The notes: generated from the sequence alone by a model not told the origin. A stretch of 64,000 nucleotides of DNA from Curtobacterium sp. ZW137 (GCF_003762905.1 NZ_RJKS01000007.1:34436-98435), one strand, 5' to 3'; numbered from the stretch's first letter, positions 28,393 through 37,889 are shown. Program-made: numbers and translations.

Positions 28393-29471
28393 CCCGAACC
28401 GTCCTGATCACGGGAGGCGCCGGCTTCATCGGCTCCCGTCTGGCCGCCGACCTCGCCGGAGCCGGCGACGACGTCGTCCTGCTCGACTCCCTGCACCCGC
28501 AGGTGCACGCCTCCGGCTGGCCGGCCCTGCCCGCCGGCATCACGGCCATCCCGTTCGACGTCACCGTCCCGACGATGTGGGACGCGGTGCTGCGGTCGGT
28601 GCACCCGGACGTGGTCGTGCACCTCGCCGCGGAGACCGGGACCGGACAGTCGCTCACCGAGGCCAGCCGCCACACCCGCGTGAACGTCGTCGGCACGAGC
28701 GAGCTCCTCGACGGTCTGCACCGCGCCGGGGTGGTCCCGGAGCGCTTCGTCCTGGCGTCCTCCCGCGCGGTCTACGGCGAGGGCGACTGGGCCACGGCCT
28801 CGGGGGAGCGCTTCGCCGCCGACGCACGCGACGTACACCAGCTGGAGCGCGCGCAGTGGGACCCGGCGTCGCCGGACGGCTCGGTCGCGACACCGCTCGC
28901 CCACGCCGCCGCCACCACCCACCCGCGTCCGTCCAACGTGTACGCGGCGACGAAGCTCGCCCAGGAACACGTGCTGCACGCCTGGGCCTCCGCACACGGT
29001 GCGCCCCTCTCGGTCCTCCGGCTGCAGAACGTCTACGGACCCGGCCAGTCGCTGACGAACCCGTACACGGGCATCGTCAGCCTCTTCGGTCGCCTGGCCC
29101 GCGATCACCGCTCGATCCCCGTCTACGAGGACGGCTCGATCACCCGCGACTTCGTCTTCGTCGACGACGTGGTGCGGGCGCTCGCCGCGGCCACCCGCAG
29201 TGACCGCGCCGGCACGACGACCGTCGACATCGGTTCCGGTGCGCCGATGACCCTGCTCGACCTCGCCGGCGTCATCGCCGAGCAGGCGGGCGCACCGGCA
29301 CCCCAGGTGACCGGCCAGTACCGGCTCGGCGACGTCCGCGCCGCCTTCGCGGACGTCACCGCGGCGGGCGCGCTGCTCGGTTACGAACCGCGCTTCGACC
29401 CGTCGCGCGGCGTCGCGCTCCTGCTCGACTGGATGGCGACCCAGGACGCACCGACGTTGCGAGCGGCCTGA
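28389..29471 (+). CDS. NAD-dependent epimerase/dehydratase (extended SDR)
   Basis: 360 residues from ATG 28389 (overlap ATGA with the GT gene). Rossmann motif GGAGFIGS, catalytic YAATK, and substrate-loop NVYGPGQSLTNPYTG, all typical of nucleotide-sugar 4-epimerases/dehydratases. An insert at ~135-175 after ASSRAVYGEG is longer than in GalE. Probably forms an NDP-sugar used by the linked glycosyltransferase. The precise reaction cannot be told from sequence. Confidence 0.9.
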   Translation: MTRTVLITGGAGFIGSRLAADLAGAGDDVVLLDSLHPQVHASGWPALPAGITAIPFDVTVPTMWDAVLRSVHPDVVVHLAAETGTGQSLTEASRHTRVNVVGTSELLDGLHRAGVVPERFVLASSRAVYGEGDWATASGERFAADARDVHQLERAQWDPASPDGSVATPLAHAAATTHPRPSNVYAATKLAQEHVLHAWASAHGAPLSVLRLQNVYGPGQSLTNPYTGIVSLFGRLARDHRSIPVYEDGSITRDFVFVDDVVRALAAATRSDRAGTTTVDIGSGAPMTLLDLAGVIAEQAGAPAPQVTGQYRLGDVRAAFADVTAAGALLGYEPRFDPSRGVALLLDWMATQDAPTLRAA

Positions 29472-29491
29472 CGCGGTGGTCTGACCACGAC

Positions 29492-29535
29492 CCGACGGGA
29501 GGCTCGGTGCCAGCTGGCACCGGGCCTCCCGTCCG
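29492..29535. repeat. GGGAGGC intergenic inverted repeat, copy C
   Basis: 44-nt inverted repeat identical to copy B over most of its length (arms GACGGGAGGCTCGGTGCC / GGCACCGGGCCTCCCGTC, loop AGCT) between the convergent epimerase and Gfo/Idh-DUF6807 genes. Bidirectional terminator structure. Confidence 0.85.
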
Positions 29536-31557
29536 TCAGTGGGCTGCGGAAGACCGCCCGAGCAGCTCGACGGGATCGGCTCGCCCGTCCGCGACCACCG
29601 CGCGGAACGCCCGCACCAGCGGGACGCCGGGGCGGACCACGGCCGGCGTCGACCACGCGAGCGCCGACCCGATCGCCGGGTACTCCGCGGCGCGGACGAA
29701 CCAGGGGTCGCGGTGCCCGAGCGCCTCGAGCGCGATGGTCGCCGCACCGCCGTCGAAGTCCGCAGACCAGGACACCCACGGGGCGACCGAGCCGTGCACC
29801 GCGGCCTCCCCGGTCGCGGAAGCCGTACGCACCTCGACGTCGTCGCACGCCGGGAACCGCCAGAAGAACCCGCCGTACCCGGCACCGACGCGACCGTTGC
29901 TGCCGGGGCCGCCGAGCCGCACCGGGGCGTCGCCGGGAGTCCGGAACGACGACGCGATCCGGAGCTCCCACGCGTCGGGCCCGAGCGCCCTGGCGCTCGT
30001 CACACGTTCCTCGTGCAGGACCGGCCGACCGTCCGGGCCGCGCCAGGAGACGTCGACCGTCCGGGTGTCGCCGAGCGCGGCGGCCCAGTCGACGGTGACG
30101 GTGCCGTGGTCGTCGCGCCAGACGTAGCCGGCGCCGTGCACGTACGTCCGGCCGCCCCAGCAGTTCACGCCGTCGACGTCCGGGATCGCCGGGCCGACGC
30201 CCGCGTGCCAGTCGTGGTCACCGGGGTGGTGCGCACTGACGTGCACCCCGCCGAGCGTCCGGACCGGGTGCAGGTACGGCCGGGGGACCGAGCTCGGGAC
30301 GGTGCCGGCGCCGTCGAGGGACGTCGCGACCTCGGTGCGGGCGCCGTCCGGGCCGTCGACGACGAAGCGGTGGAGCACCTCGTCCCTGACGGCGTGCGCC
30401 CACGGTGCGCCGACCTCGGAGAACAGCGCGAGCTCGTCCGCGGCGCGGGCCACGATCGCCTCGACGTCGGCGACGACCGGGTGCCGCTCGGCGCCCTCGC
30501 CCGTCCAGGTCACGTGCGGGTGGTCGATCTGCACCGGCTCGGTGGCGCGCACGGCTTCGAGCACCTCGACGAACGCACCCGTCGACGCGAGCGGCACGAG
30601 CAGGTCGGCGCCGGTGCGGCGGTGGTCGAGCAGGTTCTCGAGCAGGTCCGTCCGGTCGTGGTGGACGGTGTCCGTGTCCGTGTCCGTGCCCCGGCCGTCG
30701 CCGTCGTCGCGGGTGACCTCGTCGAGCGTGTACGCGAACGTCGCCGCGCCGGTCGCGCCGCGGACCCGGACGCGCGGGATCGTCTCCTCCGGTGCGCAGA
30801 GCGTCACGGCGGCGGTGGCCTCGAGACCCGCGGCCGTCGTGACCCGCACCGCCGAGGTGTCGTCGCCGTCGATGGCGTTCGCCCGGTACAGCTCGACCTC
30901 GACGCGCACGACGTCCTCGGCACGACGGCACCCGACGACCGCCAGGGCCGTGGCCACCGCGTGGGCGAGCGGGTTCGCGACCACGCCGTCGAGCACGTCG
31001 ACCCCCGCGATCCGGCGCTTCCCGGCCCACGAGGACCGCTCCCAGTACCCGGCGTCCCGTCGCCAGGTCCCGACCGCGGCGGCCGAGCGGACCCGGCCGA
31101 CGACCGCGCCGGAGCGGAAGGCGGGGACGGCGGCGGACCCGAGGCTCTGGAACCCGACCTGCACCACCCTGCCGGTGCGCCGTTCGGCGTCGAGGAGCTC
31201 GGCGAGCGCAGCACGGGTCGTCACGGGCGGCTTCTCGAGGAGCACGTCGGCGCCGGCATCGAGCGCGGCGAGCGCCAGCGGGAGGTGTGCCGCGATGGGG
31301 GCCGCGACCACGACGACGTCGACGGGGCCGACCGACCGGGCAGCGGCGACGTCCGCGACGACCGGGACGCCGCCGTCCTCGGTGCTCCCGAGCGTCGGGT
31401 CGACGACGGCGGTCAGCGTGCACGCCCCGGCGGCGACGAGACGGTCGATGTTCGCGCGGTGGTGCAGGCCGTAGCCGCGGGCACCGACGAGCACGACGCC
31501 GGGCGGCTCCGCTCCGGCAGCCGCTCTCGTCCGGTCACCACCCACGTCGGTCGTCAC
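29536..31557 (-). CDS. Gfo/Idh/MocA oxidoreductase fused to DUF6807 (PmoA-like) domain
   Basis: 673 residues from GTG 31557. The first ~375 residues are a Gfo/Idh/MocA protein: VLVGARGYGLHHRANIDRL Rossmann start, LEKPPVTTRAALAELL (EKP catalytic Lys) and an alpha/beta C-lobe with NPLAHAVATAL. From ~385 a second all-beta domain begins: RPYLHPVRTLGGVHVSAHHPGDHDWH...GVGPA, matching DUF6807/PmoA-like proteins. The fusion couples NAD(P)-dependent sugar oxidation with a probable sugar-binding or second catalytic domain. Substrate probably a carbohydrate; unassigned. Confidence 0.85.
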   Translation of the reverse strand: MTTDVGGDRTRAAAGAEPPGVVLVGARGYGLHHRANIDRLVAAGACTLTAVVDPTLGSTEDGGVPVVADVAAARSVGPVDVVVVAAPIAAHLPLALAALDAGADVLLEKPPVTTRAALAELLDAERRTGRVVQVGFQSLGSAAVPAFRSGAVVGRVRSAAAVGTWRRDAGYWERSSWAGKRRIAGVDVLDGVVANPLAHAVATALAVVGCRRAEDVVRVEVELYRANAIDGDDTSAVRVTTAAGLEATAAVTLCAPEETIPRVRVRGATGAATFAYTLDEVTRDDGDGRGTDTDTDTVHHDRTDLLENLLDHRRTGADLLVPLASTGAFVEVLEAVRATEPVQIDHPHVTWTGEGAERHPVVADVEAIVARAADELALFSEVGAPWAHAVRDEVLHRFVVDGPDGARTEVATSLDGAGTVPSSVPRPYLHPVRTLGGVHVSAHHPGDHDWHAGVGPAIPDVDGVNCWGGRTYVHGAGYVWRDDHGTVTVDWAAALGDTRTVDVSWRGPDGRPVLHEERVTSARALGPDAWELRIASSFRTPGDAPVRLGGPGSNGRVGAGYGGFFWRFPACDDVEVRTASATGEAAVHGSVAPWVSWSADFDGGAATIALEALGHRDPWFVRAAEYPAIGSALAWSTPAVVRPGVPLVRAFRAVVADGRADPVELLGRSSAAH

Positions 31558-31600
31558 CTCGCGAACCTATCGCGCGGCGTGCCGATCGGCTGCGCGACTG

Positions 31601-31658
31601 CCGACGCGGAACGACAGCAGCGCTGTCGTACGACGACGACGGTGTCGTTCCGGGTCGG
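31601..31658. terminator. Hairpin after methyltransferase gene
   Basis: CCGAC-GC-GGAACGACA (from 31601) pairs with TGTCGTTCC-GG-GTCGG (to 31658), with an inner CGTACG-type palindrome in the loop. Directly downstream of the minus-strand methyltransferase stop and upstream of the next gene. A member of the CGACAG/CTGTCG hairpin group. Confidence 0.6.
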
Positions 31659-31683
31659 CACCTCGCGCCCGCTCGACCGAGCG

Positions 31684-32346
31684 TCAGGCGCGGCGGACCA
31701 GCACGACGCTGTCCAGGAGCTCGTGGACTGAGCCGTCGTCCCGCGGTACCGCGCGCGGGCGGAGCTCGGCGGCGACGACCTCCCACGAGGCGTCCAGGTC
31801 GAGCACGCGCAGGTCGTCCTCGGGCGTCGGGAAGCGGTACCCGTCCAGCTCGTGCTCGTGCTCGTGCTCCTGTGCGTGCTCGTGGTCGTGCGCGTGCGGC
31901 GCCGCGGCGTGCGCCGTCACCAGGAGGTGTCCGCCCGACTCCACGAACCCCGTCGCCCGGCGCAGGATCGCCTCCCGCGGGATCTCGACCGGCCAGGACT
32001 GCAGGAACGACGCGGTCACCAGGTCGAAGCGTTCCCCGGGCTCCCACGTCGCCAGGTCCGCCGCGACGAACCGGGTCCTCGTGTCGAGGCCCGCGGCTGC
32101 AGCAGCGGCGTCGCCCCGTGCCGCGGCGGTGGGGGAGAGGTCGACCCCCGTGGCCGTCCACCCCTGCTCGGCGAGCCAGAGCACGTCGCCGCCCTCTCCG
32201 CACCCGAGGTCGAGCGCGGTCCCGGGCACCAGCTGCGCGGCGACGTCCGCGAGCACGGCGTTGACCCGGCCGGACCACATCCGCTGCTCGTCGGCGTACC
32301 GCTGCTCCCAGTAGGTGGCGGCGGAGGGCTCGGCATCGATCGGCAT
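31684..32346 (-). CDS. SAM-dependent class I methyltransferase with His-rich insert
   Basis: 220 residues. Motif I LDLGCGEGGDVLWLA and the following ATGVDLSP acidic loop bind S-adenosylmethionine; a YWEQRYADEQRMWSG N-terminus matches thiopurine/tellurite-type methyltransferases. Residues ~140-156 form a His/Glu-rich run (HAHDHEHAQEHEHEHE) encoded by a hexanucleotide repeat; it might bind metal. Substrate unknown, small xenobiotic or metalloid methylation is inferred. Confidence 0.88.
   Translation of the reverse strand: MPIDAEPSAATYWEQRYADEQRMWSGRVNAVLADVAAQLVPGTALDLGCGEGGDVLWLAEQGWTATGVDLSPTAAARGDAAAAAAGLDTRTRFVAADLATWEPGERFDLVTASFLQSWPVEIPREAILRRATGFVESGGHLLVTAHAAAPHAHDHEHAQEHEHEHELDGYRFPTPEDDLRVLDLDASWEVVAAELRPRAVPRDDGSVHELLDSVVLVRRA
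31852..31898 (-). repeat. GCTCGT hexanucleotide repeat within methyltransferase
   Basis: Successive GCTCGT units (about four to six, with GCTCCT/GTGCGT variants) encode alternating His-Glu on the minus strand. Unit number could change by slippage without shifting the frame. Confidence 0.7.
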
Positions 32347-32402
32347 ACGCCGAGTCAGACACAGCTGGGGTTCCGGGGCAAGTCCCGTTGCCGGACCGGC
32401 AA

Positions 32403-32447
32403 CGGACCGGAGGCTCGGTGCCGGACGTGCCCCGAGCCTCCCGTCCG
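32403..32447. repeat. GGGAGGC intergenic inverted repeat, copy D
   Basis: 45-nt variant of the repeat (CGGACCGGAGGCTCGG ... CCGAGCCTCCCGTCCG) in the gap downstream of the minus-strand FadR-type gene and upstream of the methyltransferase. Confidence 0.75.
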
Positions 32448-32491
32448 GCACAGCGCACGCCGCGCCTGCTGGTGCGGTCCGCCCCGCGGGT

Positions 32492-32556
32492 GTGGTCGCG
32501 CAAAGCGACAGTGCTCGCGGGTGCCGCGACCGAGGACTGTCGCTTTCCGCGACCAC
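32492..32556. repeat. 21-bp inverted repeat (GCGACAG family)
   Basis: Arms at 32492-32512 and 32536-32556 match at 20 of 21 positions (core AAAGCGACAGT / ACTGTCGCTTT) across a 23-nt loop. Downstream of the FadR-type gene. With copy D it fills most of the 280-nt gene-free stretch 32347-32626, in which I see no coding sequence. Confidence 0.7.
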
Positions 32557-32626
32557 TCCGCGACAGGGCCTCCGCGCCCCGGCCCAGCGCAGCCTCCCGC
32601 CCGGCCCAGCGCAGGTCCGCGCCCCG

Positions 32627-33373
32627 CTACTCCGCGGGGACGGGGTCCGCGTGCTCGATGCGGGCGCTCGCCGTCGCCATGTGCGCGTCCATCGCCCGCT
32701 GGGTCGCCGCGACGTCCCGGGCGCGCATCGCGTCGTAGACCTCCCGGTGCTCCCGGTACGCCGCCTCGGTGGCCTCGCGCGTGGTGACCCGGCGGCCGAC
32801 CCACACGCTGAGCATCGAGCGGAGGCTCTGCAGCAGGTCGGCGAGGACGTCGTTGTCGCCGGCCCGCGCGAGCAGGATGTGGAAGCGGACGTCGGCCTCG
32901 ATGAACACCGGCGGGTCGTCGAGGGCCGCGGCCTGCTGGTCGAGCGTCGCGCCGAGTGCGTCGAGTTCCTCGTCGCTGGCACGCTGCACGGCGAGGATCG
33001 CGGCGGTCCGCTCCAGCGAGGACCGGATCTCGAGCAGCTCACGGGTGCGGTTCGACGCGAGCATCAGCCCCCAGGACAGCGTCGTCGGCAGCAGGTCGGA
33101 CGTCCCGCCACGGAGGTACGTGCCCGATCCGGGCCGGATCTGCACGATGCCGAGGATCTCGAGGGCGGCGAGGGCCTCGCGTACCGCCGACCGGCCGACG
33201 CCGAGTCGTTCCGCGAGCACGCGCTCCGACGGCAGCCGTGAGCCGGGTGCGAGGTCGCCGGCGGTGAGCAGCGCGACGAGCTGGCGGGCGACCTCGGAGG
33301 CGGGGGACCCGGTCGGCACGGACTCGAGTTCGAGCCGGATGTTGAGGGGGTCGTTCTCGCTGAACGCGGGCAT
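32627..33373 (-). CDS. FadR/GntR-family regulator of apionate operon
   Basis: 248 residues from ATG 33373 (MPAFSENDP). Winged helix (~20-90): LAPGSRLPSERVLAERLGVGRSAVREALAALEILGIVQIRPGSGTYL, a textbook FadR-subfamily recognition region. C-terminal FCD domain with FIEADVRFHILLARAGDN. Divergent from the transporter-led catabolic operon with a perfect palindrome between them, so it most likely represses that operon until a sugar-acid inducer (apionate or an intermediate) is present. Confidence 0.93.
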   Translation of the reverse strand: MPAFSENDPLNIRLELESVPTGSPASEVARQLVALLTAGDLAPGSRLPSERVLAERLGVGRSAVREALAALEILGIVQIRPGSGTYLRGGTSDLLPTTLSWGLMLASNRTRELLEIRSSLERTAAILAVQRASDEELDALGATLDQQAAALDDPPVFIEADVRFHILLARAGDNDVLADLLQSLRSMLSVWVGRRVTTREATEAAYREHREVYDAMRARDVAATQRAMDAHMATASARIEHADPVPAE

Positions 33374-33400
33374 GGGGGAAGCGTACCGGTCGGTCAACTG

Positions 33401-33414
33401 GTCAACCGGTTGAC
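33401..33414. promoter_or_regulatory. FadR/GntR operator
   Basis: GTCAACCGGTTGAC, perfect 14-bp palindrome with flanking T and A, matching the GntR pattern T-GT-(N)n-AC-A. It overlaps the first bases of the -35 element at 33410, so a bound repressor would block polymerase. A second partial half-site GGTCAACT lies at 33392-33399. Confidence 0.75.
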
Positions 33415-33439
33415 AAATCGCGACGACGCGCTGCACACT
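33410..33439 (+). promoter_or_regulatory. Promoter of apionate operon
   Basis: TTGACA (33410-33415), 18-bp spacer, CACACT (33434-33439; weak -10). Upstream of GTG 33489, which has CAGGAG as ribosome-binding site. Confidence 0.6.
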
Positions 33440-33488
33440 GTTCTGGGCACACCGAAGCGCCCGTCACCATCACCGAGCAGGAGTCATC

Positions 33489-34871
33489 GTGGACATCCCC
33501 GCCACGCGAGGCATTCCGACCTCCATCGTCGAGAAGACGACCATCCGGAAGATCGCCATCCGCATCGTGCCCTTCGTGGCGCTGATGTTCTTCATCAACT
33601 TCCTCGACCGCACCGCGATCTCCTTCGCGGCGCCGAACGGGATGGAAGCCGACCTCGGCCTGACCGCAGCGCAGTTCGGCTTCGCGTCCGGGGTGTTCTT
33701 CATCGGCTACCTCGTGCTCGAGGTGCCCTCGAACCTCGCGCTGCACAAGTTCGGTGCTCGCGTGTGGCTCGCCCGCATCATGATCACGTGGGGCCTCGTC
33801 TCGCTGCTCTTCACGTGGGTGCAGAACTACCCGCAGCTCGTCGGGCTGCGCTTCCTGCTCGGCGTCGCGGAGGCCGGGTTCTTCCCCGGCGCGATCCTGT
33901 TCCTCTCCACATGGGTCCCGGCACGGCACCGCGGCAAGATGCTCGCGCTGTTCTACCTGGCGCAGCCGCTCACGAGCGTCATCGGCTCCCCGCTCGCCGG
34001 CTGGCTGATGACCCACGAGGGACTGCTCGGCGGCCTGGCCGGCTGGCGCTTCATGTTCCTCTGCGTCTCGATCCCGGCGATCATCGTCGGCATCCTCTGC
34101 CTCTTCGTGCTCCGCGACAAGCCGTCCCAGGCGAAGTGGCTCGACGAGGACGAGAAACTCTGGCTCGAGTCCGCACTCGCCAAGGAGAACACGGCGAAGG
34201 ACGACGGCCACGGCAAGGGCGGCCTCCGCGCGGCCTTCGGCAACGGCCGCGTCTGGATGCTCGCGTTCGTCTACTTCGGCTTCATCTACGGCCTCTACGC
34301 CCTGAGCTTCTTCCTGCCGACGATCATCGACGGCTTCCAGGAGCAGTTCGGCACCACGTTCGACCTGTTCCAGAAGGGCCTCATCACGGCGATCCCGTAC
34401 GTGCCGGCGGCCGTCGTCCTCTACTTCTGGTCGCGTGACGCGTTCCGTCGCGGCGTGAAGGTCTGGCACATCGCGCTCCCCGCCCTGGTCGGTGGCCTCA
34501 GCATCCCGGTGGCGCTGTTCATGAACTCGCCTGCCGCCACGGTGGCCGTGATCGCGATCACCGCGTGCTCGATCTTCGCGGCGCTGCCGAACTTCTGGAC
34601 CGTCCCGACGCAGTTCCTCTCCGGGGCCGCAGCGGCCGCCGGTGTCGCACTGATCAACACCGTCGGCAACCTCGGTGGCTTCGCCGCCCCCTACATCACG
34701 GGTGCGGTGAGCGAGTGGACCGGTGGCTACCAGGTCCCGATGTTCATCGTCGGGTTCTTCATGGTCCTCTCCAGCGTGCTGATGGTGATCGTCTCCCGCC
34801 GGCACCGGCTGGGCGACGCACCGACGACGACCGACGCCGAGCGTGCGGTCACGCAGGAGGCAGGAGCATGA
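33489..34871 (+). CDS. MFS transporter, anion:cation symporter (ACS) family
   Basis: 460 residues from GTG 33489. Twelve membrane segments with ACS signatures: FVALMFFINFLDRTAISFA in TM1, GYLVLEVPSNLALHKFGARVWLARIMITWG, and RFLLGVAEAGFFPGAILFLSTWVP. This family takes up sugar acids such as glucarate, galactonate and hexuronates, which fits import of D-apionate or a similar branched aldonate. First gene of the operon; its stop overlaps the kinase start (ATGA). Confidence 0.9.
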   Translation: MDIPATRGIPTSIVEKTTIRKIAIRIVPFVALMFFINFLDRTAISFAAPNGMEADLGLTAAQFGFASGVFFIGYLVLEVPSNLALHKFGARVWLARIMITWGLVSLLFTWVQNYPQLVGLRFLLGVAEAGFFPGAILFLSTWVPARHRGKMLALFYLAQPLTSVIGSPLAGWLMTHEGLLGGLAGWRFMFLCVSIPAIIVGILCLFVLRDKPSQAKWLDEDEKLWLESALAKENTAKDDGHGKGGLRAAFGNGRVWMLAFVYFGFIYGLYALSFFLPTIIDGFQEQFGTTFDLFQKGLITAIPYVPAAVVLYFWSRDAFRRGVKVWHIALPALVGGLSIPVALFMNSPAATVAVIAITACSIFAALPNFWTVPTQFLSGAAAAAGVALINTVGNLGGFAAPYITGAVSEWTGGYQVPMFIVGFFMVLSSVLMVIVSRRHRLGDAPTTTDAERAVTQEAGA

Positions 34872-36589
34872 CCCGGCTGTTCAACGACCCGGCGGACTTC
34901 GCCGACGAGATGGTGGACGGCTTCGTCGCCGCGAACCGGGCACGGGTCCGGAAGGTGCACGGCGGCGTCGCCCGCTCGACCACCAGCCCGGACGGCACGG
35001 TCACCCTCGTCGTCGGCGGTGGCTCCGGCCACTACCCGGCGTTCGGCGGGCTGGTCGGCCACGGACTCGCTGCCGGAGCGGCGATGGGCAACCTCTTCGC
35101 CAGCCCCAGCGCCCAGCAGGTCACCGCGGTGGCGAAGGCGGCCGAGCACGGCGGGGGCGTCCTCCTCTCCTACGGCAACTACGCCGGTGACGTCCTGAAC
35201 TTCGACGCGGCGGCCCGCGCCCTGACCGAGGCCGGCATCGACGTCCGCACCGTTCGGGTGACGGACGACATCGCCTCGGCGCCGAGTACCGAGGCGCACA
35301 AGCGGCGCGGCATCGCCGGTGACCTCTGCGTCTTCAAGGTCGCCGGGGCCGCGGCCGAACGCGGCGACTCCCTCGACGAGGTCACCGCGATCGCGAGCCG
35401 CGCCAACGACCGCACCCGGAGCTTCGGCGTCGCCTTCTCCGGCTGCTCGCTCCCCGGCGCCGACGAGCCGCTCTTCACCGTCCCCGAGGGCCGGATGGCG
35501 ATCGGCATGGGCATCCACGGCGAGCGCGGCATCGACGAGGCCGACGTCCCCACGGCGTCGGAGCTCGCGACGCTGCTGGTCGGCAAGCTCCTCACCGAGC
35601 TGCCGTCCGGTGTCGCGGTCGACGGTGCGCGGGTCGTGCCGATCCTCAACGGCCTCGGTTCGGTGAAGTACGAGGAGCTCTTCGTCGTCTTCGGTGCCGT
35701 CCAGCAGCAGCTCACCGCCGCCGGTGCGATCGTCGTCGAGCCCGAGGTCGGCGAACTCGTCACGTCGTTCGACATGGCCGGCGTCTCCCTGACGCTGTTC
35801 TGGCTCGACGCCGAGCTCGAGGAACTGTGGGCAGCGCCCGCCGACAGCCCCGCCTTCCGCAAGGGCGGTGCGGTGCCGCAGGAGCGCCTGCCCGAGGCCG
35901 TGCTCGCCGCAGGCGTCGAGGTCCCGGTCACCCCCGGCACCCCCGAGTCCCAGGAGTCCGCCCGCGTCGTCGCCGAGGCGATCACCGCGGTCCGCCGCAC
36001 GATCGACGCGCACGCCGACGAGCTCGGCCGGATCGACGCGGTCGCCGGGGACGGCGACCACGGCATCGGCATGCAGCGTGGGTCCACCGCCGCCGACGCG
36101 GCCGCGACCGACGCCGCAGTGCGCGGTGCGGGCGCCGGCAGCGTCCTCGCGATCGCCGGAGACGCCTGGTCCGACAAGGCCGGTGGCACGTCCGGTGCGA
36201 TCTGGGGAGCCGCCCTGGAGGCCATGGGTCGCGTCATCGGGGACGAGGAACGTCCGGAGCCCGCCACCGTCCAGAGCGCGGTGCACGCCGCGGTCGACGC
36301 GGTCCTCGCCTTCGGCGCGGTCGTCGGGGACAAGACCATGGTCGACGCGCTCGTCCCGTTCGACGACGTGCTCGCCGCCCGGATCGCTGCCGGTGACCCC
36401 CTCGTGACCGCATGGTCGGAGGCCACCGCCGCTGCGACCGCCGCCGCCGACGCCACCGCCACACTGCTGCCGAAGATGGGCCGCGCGCGGACCCACGGCG
36501 AGGACGCGGTCGGCACGCCCGACGCCGGAGCGATCTCGTTCGCCCTCATCACCGCGGCCGTCCTGTCGACGATCTCCGTCCCTGCCTGA
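34868..36589 (+). CDS. lerK: Dihydroxyacetone-kinase-family protein, probable L-erythrulose kinase
   Basis: 573 residues. DhaK half (1-~330): [19 protein letters not shown] and [12 protein letters not shown], the latter carrying the His that forms a hemiacetal with the ketose. DhaL half (~370-573): [15 protein letters not shown] with the Asp residues that bind Mg-ATP, and [12 protein letters not shown] single-chain, ATP-dependent kinase. In apionate and tetritol pathways relatives phosphorylate L-erythrulose at C1. The specific role is inferred from its neighbours, which form exactly that pathway; dihydroxyacetone is an alternative substrate. Confidence 0.8.
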   Translation: MTRLFNDPADFADEMVDGFVAANRARVRKVHGGVARSTTSPDGTVTLVVGGGSGHYPAFGGLVGHGLAAGAAMGNLFASPSAQQVTAVAKAAEHGGGVLLSYGNYAGDVLNFDAAARALTEAGIDVRTVRVTDDIASAPSTEAHKRRGIAGDLCVFKVAGAAAERGDSLDEVTAIASRANDRTRSFGVAFSGCSLPGADEPLFTVPEGRMAIGMGIHGERGIDEADVPTASELATLLVGKLLTELPSGVAVDGARVVPILNGLGSVKYEELFVVFGAVQQQLTAAGAIVVEPEVGELVTSFDMAGVSLTLFWLDAELEELWAAPADSPAFRKGGAVPQERLPEAVLAAGVEVPVTPGTPESQESARVVAEAITAVRRTIDAHADELGRIDAVAGDGDHGIGMQRGSTAADAAATDAAVRGAGAGSVLAIAGDAWSDKAGGTSGAIWGAALEAMGRVIGDEERPEPATVQSAVHAAVDAVLAFGAVVGDKTMVDALVPFDDVLAARIAAGDPLVTAWSEATAAATAAADATATLLPKMGRARTHGEDAVGTPDAGAISFALITAAVLSTISVPA

Positions 36590-36618
36590 CCCGCACGCAC
36601 CACACGAAAGGCACACCC

Positions 36619-37101
36619 ATGAGCACCCAGTTCCGTCTCGTCGTCGGCTCGGACGACGCCGGCTTCGACTACAAGGAGATCATCAAGCGGGACCTCGAGG
36701 CGGACCCGCGCGTCGTGTCCGTGGTCGACGTCGGTGTCGACGCGGACGGGCACACCGCCTACCCGCACGTCGCCGTCGACGCGGCCCGCATGGTCGCCGC
36801 CGGTGAAGCGGACCGGGCGATCCTGATCTGCGGCACCGGCCTCGGTGTGGCGATCGCGGCGAACAAGGTCCCCGGCATCCGGGCCGTGACCGCGCACGAC
36901 TCCTTCAGCGTCGAGCGTTCGGTCCTCTCCAACGACGCGCAGGTGCTCTGCATGGGCCAGCGCGTCGTCGGGGTCGAGGTCGCCCGCCGGATGGCCAAGG
37001 AGTGGCTCGGCTACGAGTTCGACACCGCGTCCGCCAGCGCCGAGAAGGTCGCTGCCATCTGCTCCTACGACGGCAGCGCCCCGGTCGGGACCGACGCATG
37101 A
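36619..37101 (+). CDS. derI: RpiB-like isomerase, probable D-erythrulose-4-phosphate isomerase
   Basis: 160 residues. RpiB/LacAB fold: [13 protein letters not shown] at the N-terminus and [22 protein letters not shown] with the catalytic Cys. GAAAGG precedes the ATG. Homologues named DerI interconvert D-erythrulose 4-phosphate and D-erythrose 4-phosphate. Context with kinase and TIM homologue supports that over ribose-5-phosphate isomerase. Overlaps the next gene by 4 nt. Confidence 0.8.
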   Translation: MSTQFRLVVGSDDAGFDYKEIIKRDLEADPRVVSVVDVGVDADGHTAYPHVAVDAARMVAAGEADRAILICGTGLGVAIAANKVPGIRAVTAHDSFSVERSVLSNDAQVLCMGQRVVGVEVARRMAKEWLGYEFDTASASAEKVAAICSYDGSAPVGTDA

Positions 37102-37889
37102 GCCTGGCCACGGCGACGCCCCGGCTGACGATCGGGGTGTCGCTGAAGATGTACTTCGGGCACGCCCGGACGTTGGCGTGGGCATCCGCCGTGGCCGACA
37201 TCGCCCGGCACCACCCCGCCGTCACCAGCGGTGCGGTCGAGCTGTTCGTGATCCCGACGTTCCCGTCGCTCGTCCCCGTCCGTGCCGCGCTCGAGGGGAC
37301 TCCGGTGCTCCTCGGCGCCCAGGACCTGGCGTGGGCGGACGAGGGCGCCTTCACCGGTGAGGTCTCCGGCCGCGAGCTCGCCGAGATCGGCGTCGACCTC
37401 GTCGAGATCGGGCACGCGGAGCGTCGCGGACTGTTCCACGAGACGGACCAGGACGTCGCCGGGAAGGTGCACGCCGCCTTCCGCAACCACCTGCGACCCC
37501 TGATCTGCGTCGGGGAGCCGACCCGCGCCTCCCGGCAGAGCGCGATCGCGGACGTGACCGGCCAGCTCGACCGGTTCGTCTCGACGGCCGTCGCCGACGG
37601 CATCGCCGGTCCCGTCATCGTGGCGTACGAGCCGGCCTGGGCGATCGGGGCACCGCAGCCGGCGCCGGACGACCACATCGTCGAGGTCCTCGCGGGCATC
37701 GAGGAGCACCTCGCCACCCGGCCCGAGCTCGCCGGCAGCGTCGTGGTCTACGGCGGCAGTGCCGGACCGGGCCTCCTCACCCGCGGGCGGGGCCGCATCG
37801 GCGGCCTGTTCCTCGGGCGGTTCGCGCACGACCCCGCCGCGATCCGCACGATCCTCGACGAGGCCCAGGCACTGGCGGTGACGGCATGA
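37098..37889 (+). CDS. lerI: Triosephosphate-isomerase-like protein, probable L-erythrulose-1-phosphate isomerase
   Basis: 263 residues, TIM barrel. Catalytic Lys in SLKMYF, His in EIGHAERR, Glu in [10 protein letters not shown]; phosphate loop VYGGSAGPG. The usual N-x-K start of TIM reads S-L-K, and the sequence is clearly not the housekeeping TpiA. Such homologues (LerI/EryH) convert L-erythrulose 1-phosphate to D-erythrulose 4-phosphate. Start overlaps the RpiB-like stop (ATGA). Confidence 0.82.
   Translation: MSLATATPRLTIGVSLKMYFGHARTLAWASAVADIARHHPAVTSGAVELFVIPTFPSLVPVRAALEGTPVLLGAQDLAWADEGAFTGEVSGRELAEIGVDLVEIGHAERRGLFHETDQDVAGKVHAAFRNHLRPLICVGEPTRASRQSAIADVTGQLDRFVSTAVADGIAGPVIVAYEPAWAIGAPQPAPDDHIVEVLAGIEEHLATRPELAGSVVVYGGSAGPGLLTRGRGRIGGLFLGRFAHDPAAIRTILDEAQALAVTA

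Noticed and set aside
37098..37889. Housekeeping triosephosphate isomerase
   Set aside because: The N-terminal NWK-type motif is altered to SLK, and it sits in a sugar-acid operon rather than next to gap-pgk, so it is more likely an erythrulose-phosphate isomerase.
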